A program made the translations under genes and the position numbers. A stretch of DNA of 64,000 bases from Caenimonas koreensis DSM 17982 (GTDB lineage: Bacteria > Pseudomonadota > Gammaproteobacteria > Burkholderiales > Burkholderiaceae_C), in the NCBI RefSeq assembly GCF_009646335.1, contig NZ_WJBU01000001.1:366135-430134 (forward strand), in the 5' to 3' direction. Shown one piece after another: positions 45,220-53,667 of this stretch (position 1 is the stretch's first letter; the number at the start of each line of letters is the position of its first letter). The notes under the pieces were generated by a model. The model saw only the letters and a program-made list of their open reading frames with translations, was not told the DNA's origin and did not search any database.

Positions 45220-45313
45220 GTTGTCTCCTCGGGTCGTGATTGCGGGTGCGATTGATATTTGTCAGAGCCCAAGTCTGGCGATGCGCATACAAAAGATAAA
45301 CCGATGGGTCTTC

Positions 45314-46279
45314 ATGGCATTCATGAACAGAATCGATACGTGCGAACTCGATGGCCGGCTGCTGCAACTGCTGCTGGCCGTGCTGGACACCGGCAGCGTG
45401 ACTGCCGCGTCCGTGCGCCTGGGCGTGACCCAGTCGGCCGTGAGCCACGGGCTGGACCGGCTGCGTGCACTCACGGGCGACCCGCTCTTCGTCAAAAGCG
45501 GCCGCGGCATCGCAGCGACCGCGCGCGCTGAAGCCCTGGCCGAACCTGCGCGCGAGCTTTTGACCGGCATGGGGCGTTTCGCGCAGCACGGCGCATTCGA
45601 TCCAGCCAGCTGGCGCTGCACCTTCACCGTCGCCGCCAACGACTTCCAGCGCGACCTGCTGCTGCCTGCTCTGGCCGTGCGCCTGCGCGAGCGGGCACCG
45701 GGCGTGTCGCTGCGCATAGTGCCCTCGGCCGTGCCGCGCGCCGAGATGCTGCGCAACGACGAATGCCAGCTGGTGATCACCCCGCGCCCGCCCGAGGGCA
45801 CAGACATCATCCAGAAGCTGCTCTTCCAGGATCACTACCGCGTGTTCTACGACCCGGCCGTGCGCAAGGCGCCGCAATCGATCGCCGAGTACCTGGCGGC
45901 CGACCACGCTACCGTTGTCTACGAGCCCCGACGCAGCATCGACCTGGACCAGCAGCTCGCTGCGCGCGGCGTCGTACGACGCTTTGCGGTGATGGTGCCG
46001 GGCTTCTCGGCGCTGCCTGCATTCATGCGCGGAACGGCCTTGCTGGCCACCGTGCCCTCCCTGCTCGCACGGCACACGCTGGCAGACCTTGCGAGCTGCG
46101 AGCCACCCTTGCCCTGCCCCGCAATGCCGATGTATGCGCTGTGGCACGTGCGTTACCGGCACGACGACGCACACCACTGGCTGGTGCAGCAACTGCTCGA
46201 CCTCGTCAGGCCGGTGCTGTCGCTGCCTGCCGGTGTGCCACGCGCCAGCGCAGAGGCGTCATTCCCGTTTGCCGCTTGA
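45314..46279 (+). CDS. LysR-family regulator divergent from ligAB
   Basis: A 321-residue LysR-type regulator. The N-terminal winged helix has LLAVLDTGSVTAASVRLGVTQ and SAVSHGLDRLRALTGDPLFV, followed by a periplasmic-binding-like effector domain. The exact start is uncertain: in-frame ATGs at 45281, 45314 and 45323 all lack a clear ribosome binding site. Its 3' end overlaps the convergent AraC-type gene by 74 bases. Regulation of the dioxygenase genes is inferred from the divergent arrangement. Confidence 0.88.
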   Translation: MAFMNRIDTCELDGRLLQLLLAVLDTGSVTAASVRLGVTQSAVSHGLDRLRALTGDPLFVKSGRGIAATARAEALAEPARELLTGMGRFAQHGAFDPASWRCTFTVAANDFQRDLLLPALAVRLRERAPGVSLRIVPSAVPRAEMLRNDECQLVITPRPPEGTDIIQKLLFQDHYRVFYDPAVRKAPQSIAEYLAADHATVVYEPRRSIDLDQQLAARGVVRRFAVMVPGFSALPAFMRGTALLATVPSLLARHTLADLASCEPPLPCPAMPMYALWHVRYRHDDAHHWLVQQLLDLVRPVLSLPAGVPRASAEASFPFAA

Positions 46280-47195
46280 AGAACCGGTTGAAGTAGGCCG
46301 GATCGTCAAAGCCCAAGTCGACAGCCAGGCGCGATGCAGGCGCTGCCACATAAGCAAGCCGGCGGCACGCCTCGCGCGTGAGCCTGTCATGAATGCACTG
46401 GAGCGCGCTGCGCCCGGCCTCGGCACGCACGAGCCGGTTCAGGCGTGTCGTTGACATGCCCAGCCGCGACGCATACCGCTCCAGCGGCCAGTGATCCATG
46501 AAGTGCGACTCCACCAGCAGCATGAAGCGCGCAAACATGGCCTGGTGCCGCCACGCCCGCTCGTGCGGATGGCCGGCCTGCGCCGCTTGCTGGCGCGCCC
46601 GCGCAAGCCGCCACACCACGGCGCGGGCAAGCCATGTCGGCACCGGCGAGTTCGTCGCACCCGGTGCGGCAGGCGCGCGAAATTCGTCCATCAGCGCTGC
46701 GAAGAGGCGCTGCATGCGGTGCGCTGCGCAAGCCTCCTCGGTCGCCTCCTCTGTCGCGTTGCCGCTCGCATCGTCAGGCGCATCGCCAGGCGCGCATCCA
46801 GCATCGAAATGCACGATTCCCGCAGCAGAAAAAAGCTGCCGGAAAGCATCGCCCGTTTCCTGGAAATCGCCATCAAGCAGGAACCTCGGGCTGATCGTCA
46901 GCACAAAGCCCGCCGTCTCTGGCGCAAAGCGAAAGCCGTGCACAACACCCGGTGGCACGACCACAGCGGACATCGCAGGCACCTGCAGGCGATGCTCGTC
47001 GAGCGTCGCCGTTGCCCACCCGCGCGCAATCCACACGATCTGGTAGAGCCCCTGGTGAACGTGCGTGTCGATCTCCCAGCGGCGCACGCGGCTGCGCGAC
47101 TGGATGTCTTCGATGTGCAGCATTTCCCTGCCCGGCTCGACGGGTTCGCCATACAGCGAGAACGTGGGAACGGGCAAGGGTTGAATGCCAGGCAT
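46206..47195 (-). CDS. AraC-family regulator, PobR-like
   Basis: A 329-residue transcription factor with an N-terminal cupin-type effector domain (THVHQGLYQIVWIARG, VPPGVVHGFRF) and a C-terminal AraC double helix-turn-helix (ASRLAVDLGFDDPAYFNRFF). N-terminus PGIQPLPVPTFSLYGEP resembles PobR-type activators of 4-hydroxybenzoate metabolism. I chose the ATG at 47195; a longer frame to 47306 would reach the P450 start. It is divergent from the P450 gene and probably activates it in response to an aromatic acid (inference). Confidence 0.85.
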   Translation of the reverse strand: MPGIQPLPVPTFSLYGEPVEPGREMLHIEDIQSRSRVRRWEIDTHVHQGLYQIVWIARGWATATLDEHRLQVPAMSAVVVPPGVVHGFRFAPETAGFVLTISPRFLLDGDFQETGDAFRQLFSAAGIVHFDAGCAPGDAPDDASGNATEEATEEACAAHRMQRLFAALMDEFRAPAAPGATNSPVPTWLARAVVWRLARARQQAAQAGHPHERAWRHQAMFARFMLLVESHFMDHWPLERYASRLGMSTTRLNRLVRAEAGRSALQCIHDRLTREACRRLAYVAAPASRLAVDLGFDDPAYFNRFFKRQTGMTPLRWRVAHRQAATAPA

Positions 47196-47309
47196 CTTGC
47201 TCGAAAAGTGCAATTTCCCGCCACGGTTTGTGCCGTGTGTTTGCGTTGCGTCAAACCTAAAGTGGCGGCCAGAACACGGGCCGTGCGGCTCGCCAACAGG
47301 AGACAACGC

Positions 47310-48485
47310 ATGTTTTCATTCGACCCCTATTCGCCGGCCGTCGACGCCGACCCGTTCCCCTACTACCGCCGCCTGCGCGACGAGCACCCGTGCTTCTGGA
47401 GCCCCGAAGCGCAGATGTGGGTGCTCTCGCGCTATGCAGACATCGTGACGGCGCTGAACGACTGGCAGACCTATTCGTCGGCCAGCGGCAACCTGATGAC
47501 AGAGCTGCCCGGCCGCGCCGGTGCAACGCTCGGCAGCTCGGACCCGCCGCGTCACGACCGGCTGCGCGCCCTCATCCAGCATGCGTTCGCGCGCCGCAAC
47601 CTGATGGCGCTGGAAGAGCCCATCCGCGACATCGCACGCACCGTGTTCGGCCAGCTCCAGGGCACGAAGTCCTTCGACTTCAAGGACGTGTCGTCGCAGT
47701 TCACCGTCAGGGTGCTGATGGCCGCACTGGGCCTGCCCATGGGCGACGAGGCGCTGGTGGACGAAAAGGAAGTACGCGACAACGCCGTGCTCATGGTGCA
47801 GAGCGATTCGCGCACGCGAACCAAGGGGCCCGAGCACATCGCTGCCTACAACTGGATGCAGAACTACGCAGCCCAGGTGATCGCGATGCGGCGCGCGCAG
47901 CCTCGCAATGACCTCATCAGCCACTTCGCGCAGGCCGAGATCGACGGCGACCGCCTGGACGAGCGCGAGGTGCTGCTGACCACCACCACACTGATCATGG
48001 CCGGCGTCGAATCGCTGGGCGGCTTCATGATGATGTTCGCGTACAACCTCGCAACATTCGCGCAAGCGCGGCAAGCCGTCGTCGCCGACCCGCAGCTGCT
48101 GGTCGAAGCCGTGGAGGAAAGCCTTCGCTTCAACACCTCGGCGCAGCGCTTTCGCAGGCGGCTGATGCGCGACGTGACGCTGCACGGCCAGACGATGCGC
48201 GAAGGCGACTTCGTCTGCCTGGCGTACGGTTCGGGCAACCGCGACGAACGCCAGTTTCCCAATGCAGAGGTGTACGACATTGCGCGCAAGCCACGCGGCC
48301 ACCTGGGCTTCGGCGGCGGCGTGCATGCATGCTTGGGCACCGCCATCGCGCGGCTTGCGATACGCATCGCGTTCGAGGAATTCCACCGCGTTGTGCCCGA
48401 CTACACGCGCGCGGCCGACCAGCTTGCCTGGATGCCTTCTTCCACCTTCCGCAGCCCGCTCGTGCTCGAGCTGAGCGTGCCCTGA
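47310..48485 (+). CDS. Cytochrome P450
   Basis: A 391-residue soluble bacterial P450 starting MFSFDPYSPAVDADPFPYYR. The haem loop is FGGGVHACLGTAIARLA with Cys341; the K-helix ExxR is in EAVEESLRF. The I-helix reads IMAGVESLGG, so the acid is Glu234 and the usual Thr is Ser235. ACAGGAGAC lies 6 bases before the ATG. The next gene is a [2Fe-2S] ferredoxin, but no ferredoxin reductase is present. With a PobR-like regulator and ring-cleavage genes nearby, oxidation or O-demethylation of an aromatic acid is a reasonable inference. Confidence 0.92.
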   Translation: MFSFDPYSPAVDADPFPYYRRLRDEHPCFWSPEAQMWVLSRYADIVTALNDWQTYSSASGNLMTELPGRAGATLGSSDPPRHDRLRALIQHAFARRNLMALEEPIRDIARTVFGQLQGTKSFDFKDVSSQFTVRVLMAALGLPMGDEALVDEKEVRDNAVLMVQSDSRTRTKGPEHIAAYNWMQNYAAQVIAMRRAQPRNDLISHFAQAEIDGDRLDEREVLLTTTTLIMAGVESLGGFMMMFAYNLATFAQARQAVVADPQLLVEAVEESLRFNTSAQRFRRRLMRDVTLHGQTMREGDFVCLAYGSGNRDERQFPNAEVYDIARKPRGHLGFGGGVHACLGTAIARLAIRIAFEEFHRVVPDYTRAADQLAWMPSSTFRSPLVLELSVP

Positions 48486-48494
48486 GCGCCTGCC

Positions 48495-48818
48495 ATGACC
48501 CACGTCACTTACATCGAAGCCGACGGGCGCGAGCAGACCCTCGACATCCAGGAAGGCTGGAGCCTGCTGCAGGCTGCATTCGCGCACGGCATCAGCGGCC
48601 TCATCGGCGAATGCGGCGGCGCTTGCTCCTGCGGCACGTGCCATTGCTATGTCCAGCAGGATCGCCTGCAGGAGTTGCCGCCACCTTCAGCCGGCGAACT
48701 GGAGATGCTGGAGTTCGTCGCGAGCGAGCGCCGCGACAACAGCCGCCTGGCCTGCCAGATCCGCGCCGCGTCGCATCTCGAAGGGCTGGTGGTGCACCTG
48801 CCCGATACACAGACCTAG
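48495..48818 (+). CDS. [2Fe-2S] ferredoxin, putidaredoxin/adrenodoxin type
   Basis: A 107-residue electron carrier with the vertebrate/putidaredoxin-type cluster motif C-x5-C-x2-C (ECGGACSCGTC) and a fourth Cys in RLACQIR. It starts 9 bases after the P450 stop and is its likely redox partner. The C-terminal end lies in a small tandem repeat that carries the stop codon. An NAD(P)H ferredoxin reductase must be supplied from elsewhere, or VanB-like reductases could serve (inference). Confidence 0.92.
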   Translation: MTHVTYIEADGREQTLDIQEGWSLLQAAFAHGISGLIGECGGACSCGTCHCYVQQDRLQELPPPSAGELEMLEFVASERRDNSRLACQIRAASHLEGLVVHLPDTQT

Positions 48819-48835
48819 CAGACCTAGCAGACCTA
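48808..48835. repeat. Three copies of a 9-base direct repeat
   Basis: AGACCTAGC occurs three times in tandem (last copy ends in A), running from the last codons of the ferredoxin gene to just before the convergent livF stop. Each copy brings an extra in-phase TAG stop. Confidence 0.8.
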
Positions 48836-48837
48836 GA

Positions 48838-49542
48838 TCAACGCGAAACGCCCAGCAGCCGCTCGAGCACCTCGGGCTGCGCAGACAGCGCCTGTGCAGA
48901 GCTGGCGTGCACGACCGTGCCGCGATCGAGCACGACGGCCTCGTCGGATATCGCCAGCACTGCCTGCGGGTGCTGCTCCACGATGATGGCGGAGAGCCCT
49001 TCTTCGCGCGTGATACGCCGGATCGCAGCCAGCAGCTCCTCGACGATGATGGGCGCGAGGCCTTCCAGCGGCTCGTCGAGCAGCAGCAGCTTCGGATTCA
49101 CGACCAGCGCGCGGCCCACGGCCAGCATCTGCTGCTCGCCTCCTGAGAGTTGCGTGCCCAGATTGGTCTTGCGCTCGGCCAGCCGCGGGAACATCGCGTA
49201 AACGCCATCGGGCGTCCACTTGCCCGCACGCGCCACCGCCGTGAGGTTCTCGTGCACCGTCAGCGACCTGAAAATGTTGCGCTCCTGCGGCACCCAGCCG
49301 ATGCCCGCAGCCGCGCGCTGATGCGGCGCGAGCTTGTGCAGCGCGACGCCGCCGAGCGTGATCGTGCCGGCGTGCTGCCGCGTCGCACCGGCGATGGTGT
49401 TCATCAGCGTCGTCTTGCCCGTGCCGTTGCGGCCCAGCAGTGCAAGGGTCTGCCCTTCGCCAAGCGCGAGCGACACGTCGTGCAAGACGACGGCCTCACC
49501 ATAGCCTGCGCTCAAGCTTTCAATGCGAAGCAGCTCAGGCAT
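48838..49542 (-). CDS. livF: Branched-chain/aromatic acid ABC transporter, ATPase LivF
   Basis: A 234-residue ABC ATPase. Walker A LLGRNGTGKTTLM, signature LSGGEQQMLAVGRAL, Walker B KLLLLDEPLEGLAP and the switch His in IIVEQH are all present. I chose the ATG at 49542 with GAGAGG upstream, giving an 8-base overlap with livG. It is last in the leftward livKHMGF operon, which sits between the P450 and van gene sets and so may carry methoxylated or hydroxylated aromatic acids rather than amino acids (inference). Confidence 0.92.
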   Translation of the reverse strand: MPELLRIESLSAGYGEAVVLHDVSLALGEGQTLALLGRNGTGKTTLMNTIAGATRQHAGTITLGGVALHKLAPHQRAAAGIGWVPQERNIFRSLTVHENLTAVARAGKWTPDGVYAMFPRLAERKTNLGTQLSGGEQQMLAVGRALVVNPKLLLLDEPLEGLAPIIVEELLAAIRRITREEGLSAIIVEQHPQAVLAISDEAVVLDRGTVVHASSAQALSAQPEVLERLLGVSR

Positions 49543-50296
49543 GAGCATCCTCTCCGTGGCCAAGATACACGGCCTTGACCTCCGGGTCATTCGCAATCTG
49601 GTCAGGGTCGCCCTCCGTGAGCACGGTGCCGTTCACCAACACCGTCATGCGGTTCGCAAAGCTGAACACCAGGTCCATGTCGTGCTCGATCAGCAGCACC
49701 GACACGTCGGCAGGCAACGCAGCCACCGTCTGCAACAACTCTTCGCGCTCACCCGCTGGCACACCGGCGACCGGCTCGTCGAGCAACAACACACGCGGCT
49801 CGCACGCCAACGCAATCGCGATCTCGAGCAGGCGGCGCTTGCCATACGCGAGGTGCTCGGTACGCTGGTTCATCACCTCCGCGAGGCGGAACTGCTCAAG
49901 CAACTCAGTGCATCGCTGCGTGACTGCTGCATCCGCGCCCAGCCGCTTCCAGATCGAAGCACCCAGCCCGCGATGCTGCGACACCACCAGCGCCAGCGTT
50001 TCCAGCGGCGTCATCGACGCAAACAGCTGGTTGATCTGGAACGTGCGGACCATGCCGCTTCGAACACGTAAATGCGGCGCGAGCTTCGTGATGTCGCGCC
50101 CTTCGAGCGTGATCGATCCTTCCGTCGGCTCCAGCACGCCCGTCAACAAATTGATCAGCGTTGTCTTGCCCGCACCATTCGGCCCGATCAGCGCGTGGCG
50201 CGCGCCGCGCTTCAATTCAAGCGTGACGTTGTTCGTGGCGGTGATACCGCCGAACCGCTTGACGAGCCCCTTGCACGACAGCACGACATCGCTCAC
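49535..50296 (-). CDS. livG: Branched-chain/aromatic acid ABC transporter, ATPase LivG
   Basis: A 253-residue ABC ATPase with Walker A LIGPNGAGKTTLI, a long LivG-specific insertion after the Q loop, signature LAYGKRRLLEIAIAL, and Walker B RVLLLDEPVAGVP. The start is GTG at 50294-50296, overlapping the livM stop as GTGA; a farther upstream ATG would add nine residues inside livM. Confidence 0.92.
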   Translation of the reverse strand: MSDVVLSCKGLVKRFGGITATNNVTLELKRGARHALIGPNGAGKTTLINLLTGVLEPTEGSITLEGRDITKLAPHLRVRSGMVRTFQINQLFASMTPLETLALVVSQHRGLGASIWKRLGADAAVTQRCTELLEQFRLAEVMNQRTEHLAYGKRRLLEIAIALACEPRVLLLDEPVAGVPAGEREELLQTVAALPADVSVLLIEHDMDLVFSFANRMTVLVNGTVLTEGDPDQIANDPEVKAVYLGHGEDAHA

Positions 50297-51264
50297 GCCG
50301 CACCGCCCTTCTTCGCAAACCACGTCCAGGGCTTGAGCAGCCGCTCGCGGCCCACCAGCACGAGCACGACGAGAAAAAGGCCGATCCAGAACGTCCAGTA
50401 TTGCGGCGTGATGGCCGACAGCGCGTCCTGCATCAGCTTAAACACGATGGCGCCTGCAATGCCGCCGTACAGCCAGCCCGTGCCGCCCACGACCAGGATC
50501 AACATCACATCGGCAGAGCGATGGAACTCGAACACATCGAGCGACGCGAAGCCCGTTGTCTGCGCGAGCAGCGCGCCCGCTGCACCCGCAAGCGCCGCAG
50601 CAATCGTGTACACCACAGCGATACGCGAGCTCACAGGGATGCCGATAGCCATCGCACGCAGCCGGTTGTCGCGAATCGCTTCGAGCGTCGCGCCGAATGG
50701 CGAGTGAACGAGCCTGCGCGCCAGCACAAAGAACACGAGCAATACCGCCAGCGAGTAGTAAGCAGCCGTCTTGCCGCCGAGATCAAAGGCGAACATACCC
50801 AGCACCGGCCCGAGGATCACGCCCTGCAAGCCATCGGCGCCGCCCGTCAGCCAGTCGAGCTTGTTCGCCAGCTCCAGCAGGATCAGCGCAAAGCCCAGCG
50901 TCACCATCAGCCGCGTCAGGTCGCTTCCGCGCTGGATCGTCAGGCTTGCCACCGCGCCCAGCAGCGTGCAACCCGCTATCGCCACAGCCAGCCCCACCAG
51001 AGGGTCGGGCATCACGTGCTTGGCAAACAACGCTGCCGAGTACGCGCCAAAACCGAAGAACGCCGCGTGCCCGAGCGACACGATGCCGGTGAAGCCCAGC
51101 ACCAGATCAAGCGACATGGCGAACAGCGCAACGATGGCAATCTCATTGATGATGGCCGCGTGCGAGGGCAACACCATGGGCGCGATGAACGCAGCAGCCC
51201 ACAACGCAGGCTCCCACGCGCGCCAGCGGCTGGCCTGCAGCAACGACTTCTGGGCGGCATTCAC
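50293..51264 (-). CDS. livM: Branched-chain/aromatic acid ABC transporter, permease LivM
   Basis: A 323-residue inner-membrane permease with about ten hydrophobic segments. The LivM family stretches SLGHAAFFGFGAYSAAL and a later VGGTGWLYGGIAGA are present. The start is GTG at 51262-51264, overlapping the livH stop (GTGA). Partner of LivH in the channel. Confidence 0.92.
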   Translation of the reverse strand: MNAAQKSLLQASRWRAWEPALWAAAFIAPMVLPSHAAIINEIAIVALFAMSLDLVLGFTGIVSLGHAAFFGFGAYSAALFAKHVMPDPLVGLAVAIAGCTLLGAVASLTIQRGSDLTRLMVTLGFALILLELANKLDWLTGGADGLQGVILGPVLGMFAFDLGGKTAAYYSLAVLLVFFVLARRLVHSPFGATLEAIRDNRLRAMAIGIPVSSRIAVVYTIAAALAGAAGALLAQTTGFASLDVFEFHRSADVMLILVVGGTGWLYGGIAGAIVFKLMQDALSAITPQYWTFWIGLFLVVLVLVGRERLLKPWTWFAKKGGAA

Positions 51265-52136
51265 GTCTTGCCCCCGCTGCGCACAAACAGACCCTGCGGC
51301 CGCCAGATGAGGATCACGATCATCAGCGTGTACACGATGAACGCGCCCATCTTGGGGATGTAGTACTTGCCCGCCACGTCAGCCACGCCGAGTAGCAGCG
51401 CTGCGAGCAACGGCCCCGTGATCGACGACGTGCCGCCCACGGCCACGACGATCAGGAAATAGATCATGAACTTCAGCGGAAAGCTCGGGTCGAGCCCCAG
51501 CACTTCAGCACCCAGCGCACCGCCCAGCCCCGCCAGCCCCGAGCCCACAGCGAACGTCGAGAGAAAAACAATGTTGACGTTGATGCCCAGCCCCGCCGCC
51601 ACACGCTGGTCGTCTACCGACGCGCGCAGGCGGCTGCCGAAGCGCGTTTTCGCCAGCACGAACTGCAGCGCCACCGTCAGCGCGGCGCACACGGCGATGA
51701 TGAACAGGCGGTAGTGGCCCATGCCCAGAATCCAGTCGCCACTGCCAATCTCCGTGCGGCCCTTGAGCCACTCGGGCAACTGGATGATTTGCTGCGTGGA
51801 GCCCACGAAGAAGTCCACTGCCGCAACCGCCATGAACGTGAGGCCGATGGAAAAAAGCACCTGGTCCAAGTGCGGCTTGTTATAGAGCGGGCGATACAGC
51901 GTGCGCTCCAGCACAGCGCCGATCAAAGCGGGAATGACAAACGCAATCGGCAGGCACACCAGAAAGGGCACGCCCGCGTGCTGCATCAACAGCACCGTGA
52001 CGTAGCCGCCCGCCATGGCGAACGCGCCGTGCGCGAGGTTGATGAAGTTCATCAAGCCCATCGTCACGGCCAGCCCGACGGCGAGCACAAAGAGCAGCAT
52101 GCCGTAGGCAATACCGTCGAAGAGGATGGTGAGCAT
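51261..52136 (-). CDS. livH: Branched-chain/aromatic acid ABC transporter, permease LivH
   Basis: A 291-residue inner-membrane permease. FINLAHGAFAMAGGYVTV and VVAVGGTSSITGPLLAALL are LivH hallmarks, with about eight membrane segments. The ATG at 52136 is separated from the binding-protein gene by 111 bases containing a large inverted repeat, which could set the usual excess of binding protein over membrane components. Confidence 0.92.
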   Translation of the reverse strand: MLTILFDGIAYGMLLFVLAVGLAVTMGLMNFINLAHGAFAMAGGYVTVLLMQHAGVPFLVCLPIAFVIPALIGAVLERTLYRPLYNKPHLDQVLFSIGLTFMAVAAVDFFVGSTQQIIQLPEWLKGRTEIGSGDWILGMGHYRLFIIAVCAALTVALQFVLAKTRFGSRLRASVDDQRVAAGLGINVNIVFLSTFAVGSGLAGLGGALGAEVLGLDPSFPLKFMIYFLIVVAVGGTSSITGPLLAALLLGVADVAGKYYIPKMGAFIVYTLMIVILIWRPQGLFVRSGGKT

Positions 52137-52158
52137 GGCGTGTTTGGCTTGGCTCCTT

Positions 52159-52235
52159 CCCCCGCTGGGGGCAGGCTGGGATGGGGGCCAGCGGCTGTCG
52201 CGCCCCCACCCTGACCCTCCCCCAGTAGGGGAGGG
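52159..52235. repeat. BIME-like pair of inverted repeats between livK and livH
   Basis: Two related GC-rich hairpins face each other: CCCCC-GCT-GGGGG (52159-52171) and CCCTCCCC-CAGTA-GGGGAGGG (52215-52235). The flanks also pair (GGGATGGGGG against CCCCCACCCTGAC), so a larger stem of about 30 bases per arm is possible. The pattern resembles the dispersed palindromic units common in Burkholderiales intergenic regions. Confidence 0.65.
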
Positions 52236-52247
52236 AACAAGTCAGTG

Positions 52248-53417
52248 TTACTTGTTCTTGCCCGGATCCTTCACGTCCTTGATCACATCGAACTCGACGT
52301 TGTACAGCTGGCCGTCTTTCTTCTCGACCTTGCGCAGGTACACGTTCTGCACGATGTCGCGCGTTTGCGCGTCGATGAACACCGGGCCGCGCGGGCTCTC
52401 GAAAATCTGCCCCTTCATCGCCGCGAGCAGCGCATCGCCACCGCCCTTGCCGCCGGTCTTCTTGAGCGCTTCGTAGATCACGCGCATACCGTCATAGCCA
52501 CCCACGGCCATGAAGTTCGGGCGCAGGCCCTTGTTCGCTTTGCCGAAGGCTTCGACAAACTTCTTGTTCATGGCCGAAGGATGCGCCGCCGAATAGTGGT
52601 GCGAAGTGACCACGCCGAGTGCGCCGTCGCCCATGTCATTGAGCTGGTCGTCATCGGTCACGTCGCCGGTGGCGATGAGCTTGATGCCAGCCTTGTCCAT
52701 GCCGCGTTCGAGGAACTGCTTCATCACAGCCGAGCCCGCGCCCGACGGCACGAACACGAACAACGCGTCAGGCTTGGCATCACGCACCTTCTGCAGGAAC
52801 GGCGCGAAGTCCGGGTTGCGCAGCGGCACGCGCAGCGACTCTGTCACCTTGCCGCCGTTGAACGTGAGGCGGTCCTTGAAGAACTTCTCGGCGTCGATAC
52901 CCGGGCCGTAATCGCTCACGAGCGTCACCACCGTCTTGATGCCGTTCTTGGGCGCCCAGTCGGCGAGTGCGACCGACACTTGCGGAAGCGTGAAGCTCGT
53001 GCGAACGATGTACGGCGATGCCTCCGTGATCGCCGACGTGGCAGCAGCCATCACGACCTGCGGCGTCTTCGACTGCGTCGCGATCGGGGCGGTAGCCATC
53101 GCCGACGGCGTGATGCCAAAGCCGGCGAGCACATTCACTTTGTCATTGACCACCAGCTCCTGCGCCAGGCGCCGCGTCACGTCGGGCAGGCTGGTGTCGT
53201 CCTTGATGATCAGCTGCACTTTGCGGCCCGCCACGGTGTCACCGTTTTGCGCCATGTAGAGCTTGGCCGCAGCTTCGATCTGGCGGCCGGTCGTGGCCTG
53301 CTGGCCCGTCATGGGCAGGATGAGGCCGATCTTGAAAGCCTCTTCGGCCAGCGCGCCAAAGCCTGGGAGGGCGAGCGCAGCCACAACTGCGGACTGGATG
53401 AGGGCTCTTCTGTTCAT
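52248..53417 (-). CDS. livK: Periplasmic substrate-binding protein of the liv-type ABC transporter
   Basis: A 389-residue type I periplasmic binding protein. A signal peptide (MNRRALIQSAVVAALALPGF, cleavage after GALA) is followed by FKIGLILPMTGQQATTGRQI, the standard domain start. The family is used for branched-chain amino acids, amides and aromatic acids; several close homologues in aromatic clusters bind benzoate-type ligands (family knowledge). I chose the ATG at 53417, with GGAGAC upstream. First gene of the leftward operon. Confidence 0.9.
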   Translation of the reverse strand: MNRRALIQSAVVAALALPGFGALAEEAFKIGLILPMTGQQATTGRQIEAAAKLYMAQNGDTVAGRKVQLIIKDDTSLPDVTRRLAQELVVNDKVNVLAGFGITPSAMATAPIATQSKTPQVVMAAATSAITEASPYIVRTSFTLPQVSVALADWAPKNGIKTVVTLVSDYGPGIDAEKFFKDRLTFNGGKVTESLRVPLRNPDFAPFLQKVRDAKPDALFVFVPSGAGSAVMKQFLERGMDKAGIKLIATGDVTDDDQLNDMGDGALGVVTSHHYSAAHPSAMNKKFVEAFGKANKGLRPNFMAVGGYDGMRVIYEALKKTGGKGGGDALLAAMKGQIFESPRGPVFIDAQTRDIVQNVYLRKVEKKDGQLYNVEFDVIKDVKDPGKNK

Positions 53418-53667
53418 GAATGTCTCCAAGCAGGATGTAAAGCGGGGCCGTGACGCCAGCATGCCGGGCGACGGCGAATGATGCGCGATTCTGCGCGAGT
53501 CGCCCGTCATGCGAAAAGTGGCGGTACTCACTAGCAGTTATGCCGGAAGGCTATGAGATCTACACCGCGCCAACAAGACCATCGTATTAGCAACGAAGTA
53601 CTAGTCGAAGATACTAACTTTCGCTCGTCACGCACGAGGCACGACTCACAAACCACAAAGGCGATCC

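Noticed and set aside
45220..45313. Possible LysR-type box between ligA and the LysR gene
   Set aside because: An AT-rich ATTGATATTTGTCA stretch is present, but no convincing T-N11-A dyad could be fixed, so no operator was called.
47218..47268. CCGCCAC / GTGGCGG and CACGG / CCGTG inverted repeats in the AraC-P450 gap
   Set aside because: Short GC-only arms with wide spacing are expected by chance at this base composition; not strong enough to call an operator.
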